A DNA stretch of 64,000 bases from CAVXDY01 sp963760715 (GCA_963760715.1 CAVXDY010000003.1:186001-250000), one strand, 5' to 3'; positions 36,637 to 45,599 are shown, numbered from the stretch's first letter. Made by a program: numbers and translations. Notes: generated from the letters alone by a model not told the origin.

Positions 36637-39600
36637 ATGGCGTCCCCTCCCTACGCCGAGCTCCACGCCCACTCGGCCTTCAGCTTCCTGGACGGCGCCT
36701 CGGCGCCCGATGAGATGGCCGCCCGGGCGGCCGAGCTGGGGTACACGGCCCTGGCGATCACGGACCACGATGGGCTGTGCGGATCGCTGGAGTTCGCCCA
36801 CGCCGCCCGGGCGGCCGGGGTGCGGCCCATCACCGGGGCCGAGGTCACCCTGCGCGGGGGCGCCCACCTGACGCTGCTGGCCGAGGACGCGCGCGGGTAC
36901 GCCAACCTCTGCCGGCTCCTCACCCTGGCCCACGCGGACACCCGCCCTCCGCCCGACCGCCGCGCGCTCCCCCCCGCTCTCGACCGCTCCGCGCTGGCGA
37001 CCCACGCCGAGGGGCTGGTGTGCCTCACCGGCTGCGCGCGCGAGGGCCTGGTGCCGCGTCTGGTGGCGGGCGGGCGGCGACGGGAGGCCGAGGAGGCGGT
37101 GCGCGACCTGGTGCGCGACCTCGGGGCGGACAACGTCTTCGTGGAGATCCAGCACCCCCGCTCGCGGGGGGACCGGCGCCTGGCGCGGGACCTCGCGCGG
37201 CTGGCCGAGAGCGCCGGCGTGCCGTGCGTGGCGACGGGCGACCCCCACGCGCACTCCCCCGGACGCGCGCTGGTGCAGGACGCCTTCGTGGCGATCCGTC
37301 ACCGGCTGACCCTCGACGGCTCCGAGGCCGAGCGGCGCGGCAACCGCGACGCGGTGCTGCGCTCCCCCGAGGAGATGGCGGCGCTGTTCGCCGACCACCC
37401 GGAGGCCGTGGCCCAGACCACGCGCCTGGCCGACCGGCTGCGGTTCGACCTCACCCGCGACCTGGGCTACCGCTTCCCCGACTTCGCCGGATCGCATCCC
37501 GGCGAGACCGCCCAGGCCGCGCTGGCGCGCGTCTGCGCGTACCAGCTCGGCGCGCGCTACCCCAACGCCGGCAGGCGGGAGGCCGCCCGGGTGCGCCTGG
37601 ACGAGGAGCTCGCGCTCATCGCCCACCACGACCTGGCCGGCTTCTTCCTGCTGCACCGCGACATCCTCGAGCTGGCGCGCGAGGTGGCCCTGCGCGTGCG
37701 CCCCTCGGGCTCGGCCCGCCGCTGGCTGCCGCCCGGGCGGGGGCGCGGGTCCTCCGTGGGCTCGATCGTCTGCTACCTCACCGGCCTCTCCCACATCGAC
37801 CCGGTCGAGAGCGGGCTCTTCCTGGGACGGTTCCTCAACCGCGACATGGCCTCGGTGCCCGACATCGACCTCGACTTCCCGCGCGACGTGCGCGAGGCGC
37901 TCATCGAGGCCGTCATCGCCCGCTACGGCGCCGAGCACGCCGCGCTGGTCGCCGCCTTCCCCACCTTCCGCGTCCGCATGGCCATCCGCGAGCTGGGCGG
38001 CGCCCTGGCGCTGCCCGAGGCCGATCTGGAGCGGCTGGTGCGGCTCTCCGACGCATGGTCGTCGGCCCGCGCCGTGGAGGAGGAGCTGGGGCGCCTTCCG
38101 GACGGCGAGGCCAAGCTGGCCTCGCCGCGCTGGCGGGCGCTGGCGTTCCTGGCCCGCGAGGCCGCCGGCCTGCCCCGACACCTGTCACAGCACTCCGGTG
38201 GCATGGTCGTCAGCGCCCGCCCGCTGGTGGAGCTGGTGCCCGTGGTTCCCGCCGCGTTCCCGAACCGTCAGATCTGTCAGTGGGACAAGGACTCCTGCGC
38301 TGACGCCGGCTTCGTGAAGATCGACCTGCTCGGCCTGGGGATGCTCTCGGCGGTGGAGGAGTGCGTCGACCTCATCGCCCGCAGCCGGGGTGAGAGCGTC
38401 GACCTGTCGCGCATCGGGTTCTCCGACCCGGAGGTCTACGCCGAGATCCAGGACGCCGACACGGTCGGGGTGTTCCAGATCGAGAGCCGGGCCCAGATGC
38501 AGAGCCTGCTGCAGACCCGGCCCGAGAGCCTCGACGACCTCACCATCCAGGTGGCCCTCATCCGCCCCGGGCCGGTCAGCGGCGGGGCGGTGCACCCCTA
38601 CGTGAAGCACCGGCGCAGGCGCCGCGCCGATCCCGGCTTCGAGCCCCCCTACGACCACCCGCTGCTGGCCGACTGCCTGCGCGAGACGCTCGGCGTGGTG
38701 GTCTTCCAGGAGCAGGTGCTCGAGGTGGCGATGGCGCTGGCCGGGTTCAGCCCCGGGCAGGCCGAGGCCCTGCGGCGCGCCATGAGCCGCAAGCGCAGCC
38801 GCGAGGCGATGCTGGCCCTGTGGCGCGAGTTCCTCGACGGGGCCCGGGCGCGCGGGGTGGACGACGAGATCACCCGGACGGTCTTCAAGAAGCTCATCGG
38901 CTTCTCGAACTTCGGCTTCCCCAAGGCGCACTCGGCGGCCTTCGCCGTGCTGGCCTACCAGAGCGCGTGGCTGCGCCGGCGCTACCCGGCGGAGTTCCTG
39001 GCGGCGCTGCTGAACGCCCAGCCGATGGGCTTCTACCCCCCCGCCACCCTGGTGCGCGACGCCCAGCGGCGCGGCGTCCGCGTGCTGCCCCCCTGCATCC
39101 GCCGCTCGGAGGCGACCTGCACCGTGGAGGACGGCGCCGTGCGGATCGGCCTCGGCTACGTGCGCGAGGTGCGCCGGGAGGCCGCCGAGCGGCTGACGGC
39201 CGAGCGCGCGGCCGACGGGCCCTTCCGCGACATGGCCGACCTGGCGGCGCGCGCCGACCTGCGCCGCGAGCAGCTCGCCCAGCTCGTGCGGGCGGGCGCG
39301 TGTGACGACCTGGCGGCGCAGAAGGGTCGGCGGGCGATGCTCTGGGAGCTCGGGGTGCTGGCGCGGCCGCACACCGGAGCCGCCGGGGTGCAGATGGCCC
39401 TGCCGATCCCCACGGGCCCGGCCCCCCCGCTCCCCGAGCTCGGGCGCTTCGAGCGCACCCTCACCGACTACGAGACCACCGGCCTCTCCACCGGCTGGCA
39501 CCTGGTGGCGCTGGTGCGCCCGGGGCTGCCGCCCGGCGTGCTCACCGCCGCCCAGCTGCGCGAGACCCCCCACGGCACGCCGGTGTGCGTGGCCGGGCTG

Positions 39601-39918
39601 GTGGTGGCCCGCCAGCGGCCCGCCACGGCCGGGGGCATCGTGTTCCTGCTGCTGGAGGACGAGACCGGCATGACCAACGGGATCGTGCGGCCCGAGGTCT
39701 ACGAGCGCCACCGGGCCGCGGTGCGGGCCGAGCCCCTGCTGCTGGTGTGGGGGCGCCTGGAGCGGCTGGAGCGCGCCATGAACGTGGTGGTGAGCCGCCT
39801 CGAGCGCATCGAGCCGCCGGCCGAGCAGCCCGCCGGGACGCTCGCCGGCGTCGAGGGGATGGCCCGCGTGCGCGCCGCCGCTCCCGAGGGCCAGCACTTC
39901 GGACGGGGCCGGCGCTAA
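36637..39918 (+). CDS. dnaE2: error-prone DNA polymerase III alpha subunit DnaE2
   Basis: A 1093-residue C-family polymerase that performs translesion synthesis with ImuB after DNA damage. The N-terminal PHP domain begins ELHAHSAFSFLDGASAPDEMA and includes LAITDHDGLCG. The polymerase core shows GRGSSVGSIVCYLTGLSHIDPV, the catalytic acidic motif VPDIDLDFPRD (about residue 407) and FQIESRAQMQSL, PGPVSGGAVHPYVKHR, FPKAHSAAFAVLAYQSAWLRRRYP. The C-terminal OB-fold region includes FLLLEDETGMTNGIV. Length and motifs fit DnaE2 rather than the replicative DnaE1. ATG at 36637 is fixed by the SOS box directly upstream. It overlaps the convergent gene at 39915 by 4 bp. Confidence 0.95.
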   Translation: MASPPYAELHAHSAFSFLDGASAPDEMAARAAELGYTALAITDHDGLCGSLEFAHAARAAGVRPITGAEVTLRGGAHLTLLAEDARGYANLCRLLTLAHADTRPPPDRRALPPALDRSALATHAEGLVCLTGCAREGLVPRLVAGGRRREAEEAVRDLVRDLGADNVFVEIQHPRSRGDRRLARDLARLAESAGVPCVATGDPHAHSPGRALVQDAFVAIRHRLTLDGSEAERRGNRDAVLRSPEEMAALFADHPEAVAQTTRLADRLRFDLTRDLGYRFPDFAGSHPGETAQAALARVCAYQLGARYPNAGRREAARVRLDEELALIAHHDLAGFFLLHRDILELAREVALRVRPSGSARRWLPPGRGRGSSVGSIVCYLTGLSHIDPVESGLFLGRFLNRDMASVPDIDLDFPRDVREALIEAVIARYGAEHAALVAAFPTFRVRMAIRELGGALALPEADLERLVRLSDAWSSARAVEEELGRLPDGEAKLASPRWRALAFLAREAAGLPRHLSQHSGGMVVSARPLVELVPVVPAAFPNRQICQWDKDSCADAGFVKIDLLGLGMLSAVEECVDLIARSRGESVDLSRIGFSDPEVYAEIQDADTVGVFQIESRAQMQSLLQTRPESLDDLTIQVALIRPGPVSGGAVHPYVKHRRRRRADPGFEPPYDHPLLADCLRETLGVVVFQEQVLEVAMALAGFSPGQAEALRRAMSRKRSREAMLALWREFLDGARARGVDDEITRTVFKKLIGFSNFGFPKAHSAAFAVLAYQSAWLRRRYPAEFLAALLNAQPMGFYPPATLVRDAQRRGVRVLPPCIRRSEATCTVEDGAVRIGLGYVREVRREAAERLTAERAADGPFRDMADLAARADLRREQLAQLVRAGACDDLAAQKGRRAMLWELGVLARPHTGAAGVQMALPIPTGPAPPLPELGRFERTLTDYETTGLSTGWHLVALVRPGLPPGVLTAAQLRETPHGTPVCVAGLVVARQRPATAGGIVFLLLEDETGMTNGIVRPEVYERHRAAVRAEPLLLVWGRLERLERAMNVVVSRLERIEPPAEQPAGTLAGVEGMARVRAAAPEGQHFGRGRR

Positions 39919-40592
39919 TGGCCGCCCAGCTGCGCGAGATCGGTGATCTCGGCCTCGACGAAGGGCTCGTCGCGCGGCGTGCCGAACCACCAGCCCACCG
40001 AGAGGCGGCTGGGGACGGTGAGCCCGCCGAAGGTGCGCTCCGAGTGGATGTGACCGCCGAACGGGATGTATCCGAACGCGTCCTGGCCGGCGTTCCCCCA
40101 CCGCAGGGCGCTCACGCTGCGCACCGCGCCCCGTCCGTCGATCCCGATGCGCACCTCGGGCCTCTCGGGCGGGATCTCGAGCGCGGCCGCGATCGTGTCG
40201 TCGTCCTCGGCGCGCCAGGCGACGCCGGCACGCGGCAGCAGGCCGATCGGAGCGAGGATCGCCTCCAGCGCCGCCCGGCCGGCCGCCGAGCGCCCGGTGT
40301 CCGGGTCGTCCGCGTGGAACAGCGGCACGCGCCCCAGGAGCCGGCCGTCCGTGCTGCCCGCGCCGTCGGCGAACCGGTCCGTCACCACGAGCGGGGTGAA
40401 CGACCACCGGCCGACGCGCGCCCGCCAGGTGAACGACCGGCCGTCGCACTCCTGGTCCGCGGTGAAGGGCAGCCACAGCCGGACCCTGATGCGCCCGCTC
40501 ATCCTCAGCGTCACCCCCGGCGCCAGCGGCGTGCCCTCGGCGATCGCGTGGGTCAGGTACCGGACGACGGGTTCGTCGAGCCCGGCGAGCAT
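39915..40592 (-). CDS. DUF6544-like protein
   Basis: A 225-residue soluble protein resembling the DUF6544 family. It has an N-terminal helix ending VVRYLTHAIAEGTPLAPGV, then MSGRIRV, FTADQECDGRSFTWRARVG, and late strands FGYIPFGGHIHSERTFGGLTVPSRLSVGWWFGT. The latter look like the substrate-facing part of a lipocalin-like barrel. The function is unknown. ATG at 40592 is preferred; no upstream start codon keeps the frame clear of the sulfatase end at 40613. Its stop overlaps the dnaE2 stop region by 4 bp. Confidence 0.72.
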   Translation of the reverse strand: MLAGLDEPVVRYLTHAIAEGTPLAPGVTLRMSGRIRVRLWLPFTADQECDGRSFTWRARVGRWSFTPLVVTDRFADGAGSTDGRLLGRVPLFHADDPDTGRSAAGRAALEAILAPIGLLPRAGVAWRAEDDDTIAAALEIPPERPEVRIGIDGRGAVRSVSALRWGNAGQDAFGYIPFGGHIHSERTFGGLTVPSRLSVGWWFGTPRDEPFVEAEITDLAQLGGH

Positions 40593-40612
40593 GCCCCGCT
40601 CGAAGCGTTCGC

Positions 40613-41749
40613 CTAGCGTCGGCGGACCGGTGGGCCCAGGGCCGGGGAGCCGCGGGTGGGCTCCCGCGCCGAGGTCTGGTCCTGCTCGTTGTACTCGGCG
40701 CCCGGCGGCGGCGGGACGGGCCCGTCGAGGAGGGGGTCGGCGGTGGCGCGCATCCACTCCTCGAGCCGCTCGTTCAGCTCGGCCACCACGTCGCCCAGCT
40801 CGGGGTCGTCGACCAGGTTCTGCATCTCCCCGGGGTCGAACACGAGGTCGTGGAGGCGCTCCCTCTCCACCGTTCGCTCGGCCCACCCGTGCCGCATCCA
40901 GAGGTCCTTCGCCGGGCCGTCGTCGGTGTTGGGGCGCACCGGCGTCTCGCGGGCGCCGAAGCGGCGGATGTACTTCCAGCGCTCGGTGCGGATCGCGCGC
41001 TGGGGCTCGTAGGCGGCGTGGTAGGTCCCCTCGGCGAAGACCTCCTCCCGCACCGACGCCGCGCCGTTGACGAGCGGCAGCAGCGAGACCCCCTGGAGCC
41101 AGTGCGGGCGGGGGATCCCGAGCAGCTCGCAGACCGTCGGGAAGAGGTCGATCTGCGACACCAGGGCGTCGCTGACCAGCCCGCCGCTGAACCCCCCGGG
41201 ACCGCGCAGGATCAGGAAGACGCCGATCCCCCGGTCCGTGAGGGTCGCCTTCGCCCCGGGGAAGGCCAGCCCGTGGTCGGTGGTGCAGATGACGAGGGTG
41301 TCCTCGGCGAGCCCGAGGGCGTCGAGCTCGTCGAGCACCGCGCCGATGCCGGCGTCCAGCGAGCGGGCGCTGGCGTTGAGGCCCGCCATGTCCGCGCGGG
41401 TCTCGGGCGTGTCCGGGATGTTGGGCGGCGGCAGGACGTAGCGCTCCTCGCCCTCCTCCGGCGCGAAGAACTCGTGCAGCGTGTGGACGATGTGGTGGCG
41501 GTAGTCCATGAGCGACCACCCGCGGTGAGCGAGGCCCATCATCCCGTTCGTGTGGGCGTACTGGCCCGTGAGCAGGCACGCGCGGCTGGCCGAGCAGGTC
41601 AACGCGGCGCAGAACGCGCGGCGGAACGCGACGCCCTCCTCGGCCAGCCGCTGGATCCGCGGGGTCTCCACGGCGGCGCCGTAGGGCTGCACGTGCCGTC
41701 CGGTGTCGTGGGAGTGCAGGTAGAGGATGTTCGGCCGATTCGGGGCCAC
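40613..41749 (-). CDS. type I sulfatase (alkaline phosphatase superfamily)
   Basis: A 378-residue sulfate ester hydrolase. The formylglycine site is CSASR at residues 52-56 (C52 would be oxidised to formylglycine), followed by ACLLTGQY. Metal ligands appear in NILYLHSHD near the N-terminus and in VICTTDHGLAFPGAKATLTDRG. The C-terminal SQIDLFPTVCELLGI and ERWKYIRRFG segments are typical of arylsulfatase-like proteins. There is no signal peptide, so a cytosolic location is likely. GTG at 41749 was chosen because it begins the conserved APNRPNILYLHS strand. The upstream frame runs in from the damaged sulfotransferase gene (see that entry). Confidence 0.87.
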   Translation of the reverse strand: MAPNRPNILYLHSHDTGRHVQPYGAAVETPRIQRLAEEGVAFRRAFCAALTCSASRACLLTGQYAHTNGMMGLAHRGWSLMDYRHHIVHTLHEFFAPEEGEERYVLPPPNIPDTPETRADMAGLNASARSLDAGIGAVLDELDALGLAEDTLVICTTDHGLAFPGAKATLTDRGIGVFLILRGPGGFSGGLVSDALVSQIDLFPTVCELLGIPRPHWLQGVSLLPLVNGAASVREEVFAEGTYHAAYEPQRAIRTERWKYIRRFGARETPVRPNTDDGPAKDLWMRHGWAERTVERERLHDLVFDPGEMQNLVDDPELGDVVAELNERLEEWMRATADPLLDGPVPPPPGAEYNEQDQTSAREPTRGSPALGPPVRRR

Positions 41750-42634
41750 TACGCCTCCACCCCCCCCCGCGCGGGCCTCGGTGCGGTAGCGCTCCACCCA
41801 CGCGTGGGACCGGTCGTCCGACTGGCGGCGCATGCTGGGGCTCGGCAGGAGGCGGTCCTCGTCGAGGGGGATCTCCAGGTACCGCAGGATCTCGCGGACC
41901 GCGCGGTCGTGGTGATCGGCGAAGTCCTCGTAGAAGATCGTGAGCGGCTCGATCCCGGCCGTGACGAAGTAGTCGTCCCACCACCGCTCCCTCGGCCTCC
42001 AGGCCCTCGCGGAGCTGGTCGAGGGCGGCGAGGCTGTAGCCCAGCGGCGCCCCGTCCGAGCCGCGCTCGCCCGCCGGCTCGGGGACGCCGGACGGCCCGT
42101 CCTCACGCCACTGCCAGGTCTGGATCGCCCGCCAGAGCGACACAGCCTGGCGCACCTTGTCGCGCCGGATCAGGCGGATGTACCGCAGGCGCGGGAACAC
42201 CGACGCCAGCAGGCGGTGGTCCTCCTCGGGCACGTCCGTGTCCAGCGAGGAGCGCAGGCCCTCGACGAGGCCCTCCATGTACGCCGCCATGATCTTGGCG
42301 CCGAAGACGCCGTTGCTGGTGGTGGCGGTCCCGAGCACCCAGGAGGCGTACTCGGCGAGTGGGTGAAGCGCCGGGGGTCGAACATCGGGTCCACCAGCGT
42401 GTCGCCCGCGGGCGGGCCCAGGCTCTCGGGCAGGGTCGCGGCCACCTCGCCAAGGTACTGGGAGGGCCCGCGCGGGACCCCGGTGTCCCCGGTCTGCTGG
42501 AAGTACTCCTCGGGCCTCCCGGCGATGCCGATGCTGGTGAGCGCCTGCGACAGGAACGTGCTGCCGCTGCGGGGAGTCGTGCAGATGAGGTACGACGACG
42601 TGGGTGCGCCATAGAGATAGGTGATCCGAGGCAT
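41750..42634 (-). pseudogene. Stf0-type sulfotransferase with two frameshifts
   Basis: Stf0 enzymes transfer sulfate from PAPS to sugars such as trehalose. The N-terminal part (YLICTTPRSGSTFLSQALTSIG with the PAPS loop, then FDPRRFTH) is in one frame. A missing base near 42360 shifts to LAEYASWVLGTATTSNGVFGAKIM and RLIRRDKVRQAVSLWRA. An extra G near 41994 shifts again to RWWDDYFVTAGIEPLTIFYEDFADH. The end runs through nine G residues (41760-41768 on the coding strand) in frame into the sulfatase. With one base fewer it would stop at a TAG that overlaps the sulfatase GTG. ATG at 42634 is the original start. True decay or read errors are both possible. Confidence 0.8.
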
Positions 42635-42660
42635 AAGCCGATCATATCGAGAGGGCGCGC

Positions 42661-43050
42661 TCACGTGCGCACCAGGCGCTCGAAGAGGGCCTCCAGCATG
42701 GCCGCCGGGTCATCGCAGAGCCCCGTGTGCACCGCCGACGGCTGCACCGACGTGCTGCTGGGCGACACCAGCCAGTGGAACCGGCCGCTGGGGGGGAGCC
42801 GGGCCATCGGGCCGGCCCCGGGCTCCCCCGCCGCCACCGCCGCGATGCCCTCGAGCTGACGGCGCAGCGCCTCGGCGTCGGCGTCGGGCGACAGGGCCGC
42901 GAGCCGCGCCGCGTCGAGCGCGACCCGCGCGCCCAGGAACGAGCGGGTCGGGGCGAAGAGCACCACGCCGGCGTTGATGCACTCCCCGCGATCGATGCGC
43001 GGCACCACGCGCAGCAGCGCGTACTGGAACGGGCTACGCGGCTCGGGCAT
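42661..43050 (-). CDS. DUF3037 family protein
   Basis: A 129-residue soluble protein with the DUF3037 pattern: FQYALLRVVPRIDRGECINAGVVLF at the start, then ALDAARLAALSPDADAEALRRQLEGI and a SGRFHWLVSPSSTSVQPSAVHTG strand-turn region, with LERLVRT at the end. The family function is unknown. The gene overlaps the upstream HipA-like kinase gene by 17 bp, and this pair recurs in other bacteria as far as I recall, which suggests that the two proteins work together. ATG at 43050. Confidence 0.82.
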   Translation of the reverse strand: MPEPRSPFQYALLRVVPRIDRGECINAGVVLFAPTRSFLGARVALDAARLAALSPDADAEALRRQLEGIAAVAAGEPGAGPMARLPPSGRFHWLVSPSSTSVQPSAVHTGLCDDPAAMLEALFERLVRT

Positions 43051-43825
43051 CCTCCGCCTCCCGTGCGAACGCCCGCGGCTCCTCGAGCCGGCCCGTCAGG
43101 TAGTCGAGGTACGCCGCGCGGCGCTCGTCGGCCGTCCCCTCCTCGCCCTCGACGACGAGCCATTCGTCGGGGACCAGGTCCACCACGGCCGTGCGCGCCG
43201 CGGGGTCCAGGCGGGGCGCCAGGCGTTCGTCCGCCTCGAGGATCGACCCGGCGAAGGGCAGCAGCACATGGTCGGCGATCACCGGGAAGGGCGACCGGGC
43301 GTGCGACGCCAGCCGCCAGTCGCGGTGGTGCCGGTAGAGCGCCGCCCCATGGTCGATCAGCCACAGCCGCCCGTGCCACACCAGCAGGTTGGGGTTCCGC
43401 GGGGTGCGGTCCACGTTGGTCAGCAGGGCGTCGAGCCAGACCACGTCGGCCGCCGTCTCCGGATCCACCTCGAAGCCCGCCGCGGGGTCGAAGGCGAGCG
43501 ATCCGGGCAGGAAGTCGAGGCCCAGGTTGAGGCCCGGGCTGGCCCGCAGCAGGTCCTGGATCTCCGGGTCGGGCTCGGCGCCCGCGAGCGCGGGGTCGAG
43601 GTCGATGAACGCGATCTGCGGCACCAGGAGCCCCAGGCAGCGGCCGATCTCACCGCCGATGAGCTCGGCCACCAGCGATTTCGGCCCCTGCCCCGCGCCG
43701 CGGAACTTCAGGACGTAGAGCCCGTCGTCGTCGGCCTCGACCAGCGCCGGCAGCGAACCGCCCTCCCGCAGCGGCGTCACGTAGCGCGTGGCCCGAACCG
43801 TGGCCGGGGAGTCGATGACCGTCAC
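43034..43825 (-). CDS. HipA-like kinase domain protein
   Basis: A 263-residue protein related to the HipA/phosphatidylinositol-kinase-like fold. A nucleotide-binding strand with the invariant lysine (GLYVLKFRGAGQG), the catalytic-loop region DALLTNVDRTPRNPNLLVW, and the metal loop LWLIDHGAAL (DH-G in place of DFG) are visible. It lacks the N-terminal HipA subdomain and is about 60 percent of HipA length. No hipB-like antitoxin gene is adjacent; instead it overlaps a DUF3037 gene. The GTG start forms a GTGA overlap with the beta-lactamase-like gene upstream. It probably phosphorylates a protein or small molecule; the target is unknown. Confidence 0.78.
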   Translation of the reverse strand: MTVIDSPATVRATRYVTPLREGGSLPALVEADDDGLYVLKFRGAGQGPKSLVAELIGGEIGRCLGLLVPQIAFIDLDPALAGAEPDPEIQDLLRASPGLNLGLDFLPGSLAFDPAAGFEVDPETAADVVWLDALLTNVDRTPRNPNLLVWHGRLWLIDHGAALYRHHRDWRLASHARSPFPVIADHVLLPFAGSILEADERLAPRLDPAARTAVVDLVPDEWLVVEGEEGTADERRAAYLDYLTGRLEEPRAFAREAEDARAA

Positions 43826-44928
43826 CTCGGGAGGGGCAGGCCCTCGCAGGACCCCCCGCGGGCGAGCCGCGCCCGGGCGGCCCGCGCGACGTCGGCGATG
43901 AACCGGTCGCCCGGGTAATCCCCGACCCCCGAGGCGCTCCAGGTCATCGCCGCGACGGCCACCGGTCCGCTGCGCAGGTAGATGATCCCCGCGTCGTGCT
44001 TCACCTGCTCGTTGTAGCCGGTCTTGTGCGCGAGCGGGACGGACGCCGGGAGGCCCGCCGCGAGCTTGGTGCGGTCACGCACGTCCAGCAGCCGCGCGAG
44101 CAACTCCGCCCGCGCGGCCCGGGCCCCGACGCCCAGCCGGGCGACCCCGCCCCGGCCCACGGCGCCGCGGTGCACGGCGACCATCAGCCGCGCCAGCTCG
44201 AACGGGGTGGTGATGAAGTTGCTGAACAGGGCGGGGCTGGCGGAGGTCTCGATGGGAATCGGCCGCCGGCTGTCGAGCAGGTAGCCGCGGCGCACCAGCG
44301 ACCGCGACAGCCCGAGGTCGGCCAGGGTGTCCGTGACGCTCGCGGCTCCGGCCGCGGTCGAGCCGCCCCCCAGATCCGCGAGCACGGAGTTGGCGGCCAC
44401 GTCGTCCGAGTCGATGACCATGCGGTCGAGCACCGGCTCGAGGCCGGCGGCGCGCCCCCGCCTCACCGCGTCGACCAGGATCGCGGCCTTCAGGGTGCTG
44501 GCCGCCGGGAACCGGGCGTCGGCGTTGTACGAGGCGCCACAGCCCGTGAGCAGGTGCTGCACGTAGACCCCCGAGATCGCGGGCATCCCGGCGGCGAGGC
44601 GATCGACGTCCCCCTGGAGGCGTCGGTCGACGAACCCAGGGATGCGCCCGGCCCGTCGCGCGGAGCGGGGCAGCACGCGCACCTCGACCGTGGCCGACCA
44701 GCGCGAGCCGCCGGGCCCGATCGCGCGCACGCGCACCGGCGCCACGCCCACGGGCAGGGTCAGCGACACGCGCCGCGGCCCCGGCGCCACCCGCACCCGG
44801 GGCCCCAGCCGGCCGCCGGACTGCACCTGGACGGCGCCGGTGCGCGAGCCCACGCGCACCGCGACGCGCCCGAAGCTCACGGGCGGAGCCGACACGACCG
44901 GCGACGGGGGCGCGGCGTGGGCGATCAC
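43822..44928 (-). CDS. class A beta-lactamase-like serine hydrolase
   Basis: A 368-residue protein. The N-terminal 95 residues are beta-rich and unassigned, followed by a penicillin-recognising domain with SxxK (S144-TLK), a VIDSDDVAANSVL segment in the SDN position, and a KTG triad (AHKTGYNEQVKHD). These match class A beta-lactamase-like proteins; hydrolysis of beta-lactams or a wall peptide is possible. No standard signal peptide follows the GTG at 44928, although such enzymes normally act outside the cytoplasm. Both ends form 4-bp overlaps with neighbours, PlsC upstream and HipA-like downstream. Confidence 0.82.
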   Translation of the reverse strand: MIAHAAPPSPVVSAPPVSFGRVAVRVGSRTGAVQVQSGGRLGPRVRVAPGPRRVSLTLPVGVAPVRVRAIGPGGSRWSATVEVRVLPRSARRAGRIPGFVDRRLQGDVDRLAAGMPAISGVYVQHLLTGCGASYNADARFPAASTLKAAILVDAVRRGRAAGLEPVLDRMVIDSDDVAANSVLADLGGGSTAAGAASVTDTLADLGLSRSLVRRGYLLDSRRPIPIETSASPALFSNFITTPFELARLMVAVHRGAVGRGGVARLGVGARAARAELLARLLDVRDRTKLAAGLPASVPLAHKTGYNEQVKHDAGIIYLRSGPVAVAAMTWSASGVGDYPGDRFIADVARAARARLARGGSCEGLPLPR

Positions 44929-45599
44929 GGGAACGCGCGCGCCATCGGCTCGATCAGCGCGCTCACGGCCTCGCGGGTGCGGCGCGTGAGCTCGGCGGCC
45001 CGCTCGCGCCGCGTCCCCTCGGTGGGCACCGGAACCGGGTGCCCGAAGGCGACGAGCACCGGCCCGCGCCCCACGGGGCGCCAGCCGCGCAGCACGCGGT
45101 CGGCCCCCCAGAGGGCCGCCGGCACCACGCGGACGCCCTCGACCAGACCGAGGAGGCCCATCCCCTCCTGGAACTCGCCGAGGCCCGCGCCCCAGGTCGG
45201 GCCGCCCTCGGGGAAGATCACCACGAGCCGTCCGGCCGCCAGCTGGTCGCGGGCGTAGCGCAGGGCCCGGGTGTCGGCGCCGCCGGGCCGCAGCGGGAAG
45301 GCCCCGAGCCCGAAGAGCACCGCGGCCAGCGGCCGGCGGGTGAAGTGCTTGGCCAGGGCCATGTACTGGGCGGGGCGGGGCATGCAGGCCATGCCCACGA
45401 ACACGGGGTCGAGGTCGGCCACGTGGTTGGCCACCACGAGGACGCCTCCCTCGCGCGGGATCCGGCGCCGGCCCGCCACCCGGAACCGAGCCACGGGAAG
45501 AAGCGTGAGGTTGAAGACCAGCCGCGCGAAGAGCCAGATCGGGACCCAGACCCCGCCGCGAGGCGGAGCCCAGTGGACCCTGCGCAACCCGCCGCTCAT
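44925..45599 (-). CDS. 1-acyl-glycerol-3-phosphate acyltransferase (PlsC-like)
   Basis: A 224-residue membrane-associated acyltransferase of glycerophospholipid synthesis. Motif I is ANHVADLDP (H59-x4-D64), and IFPEGGPTWG (about 125-135) is motif III, which binds the phosphate. An N-terminal hydrophobic stretch (VPIWLFARLVFNLTLLPVA) anchors it to the membrane. The acyl acceptor could be lysophosphatidate or another lyso-lipid. ATG at 45599 overlaps the stop of a tiny upstream frame that looks like a thiolase remnant (ATGA). Confidence 0.86.
   Translation of the reverse strand: MSGGLRRVHWAPPRGGVWVPIWLFARLVFNLTLLPVARFRVAGRRRIPREGGVLVVANHVADLDPVFVGMACMPRPAQYMALAKHFTRRPLAAVLFGLGAFPLRPGGADTRALRYARDQLAAGRLVVIFPEGGPTWGAGLGEFQEGMGLLGLVEGVRVVPAALWGADRVLRGWRPVGRGPVLVAFGHPVPVPTEGTRRERAAELTRRTREAVSALIEPMARAFP

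Noticed and set aside
36265..38181. 638-codon minus-strand frame running through the tandem array and dnaE2 5' part
   Set aside because: Array-derived PAATWP/PRPLG repeats follow from the 22/23-bp periodicity; the rest is antisense to dnaE2. No start signal or family.
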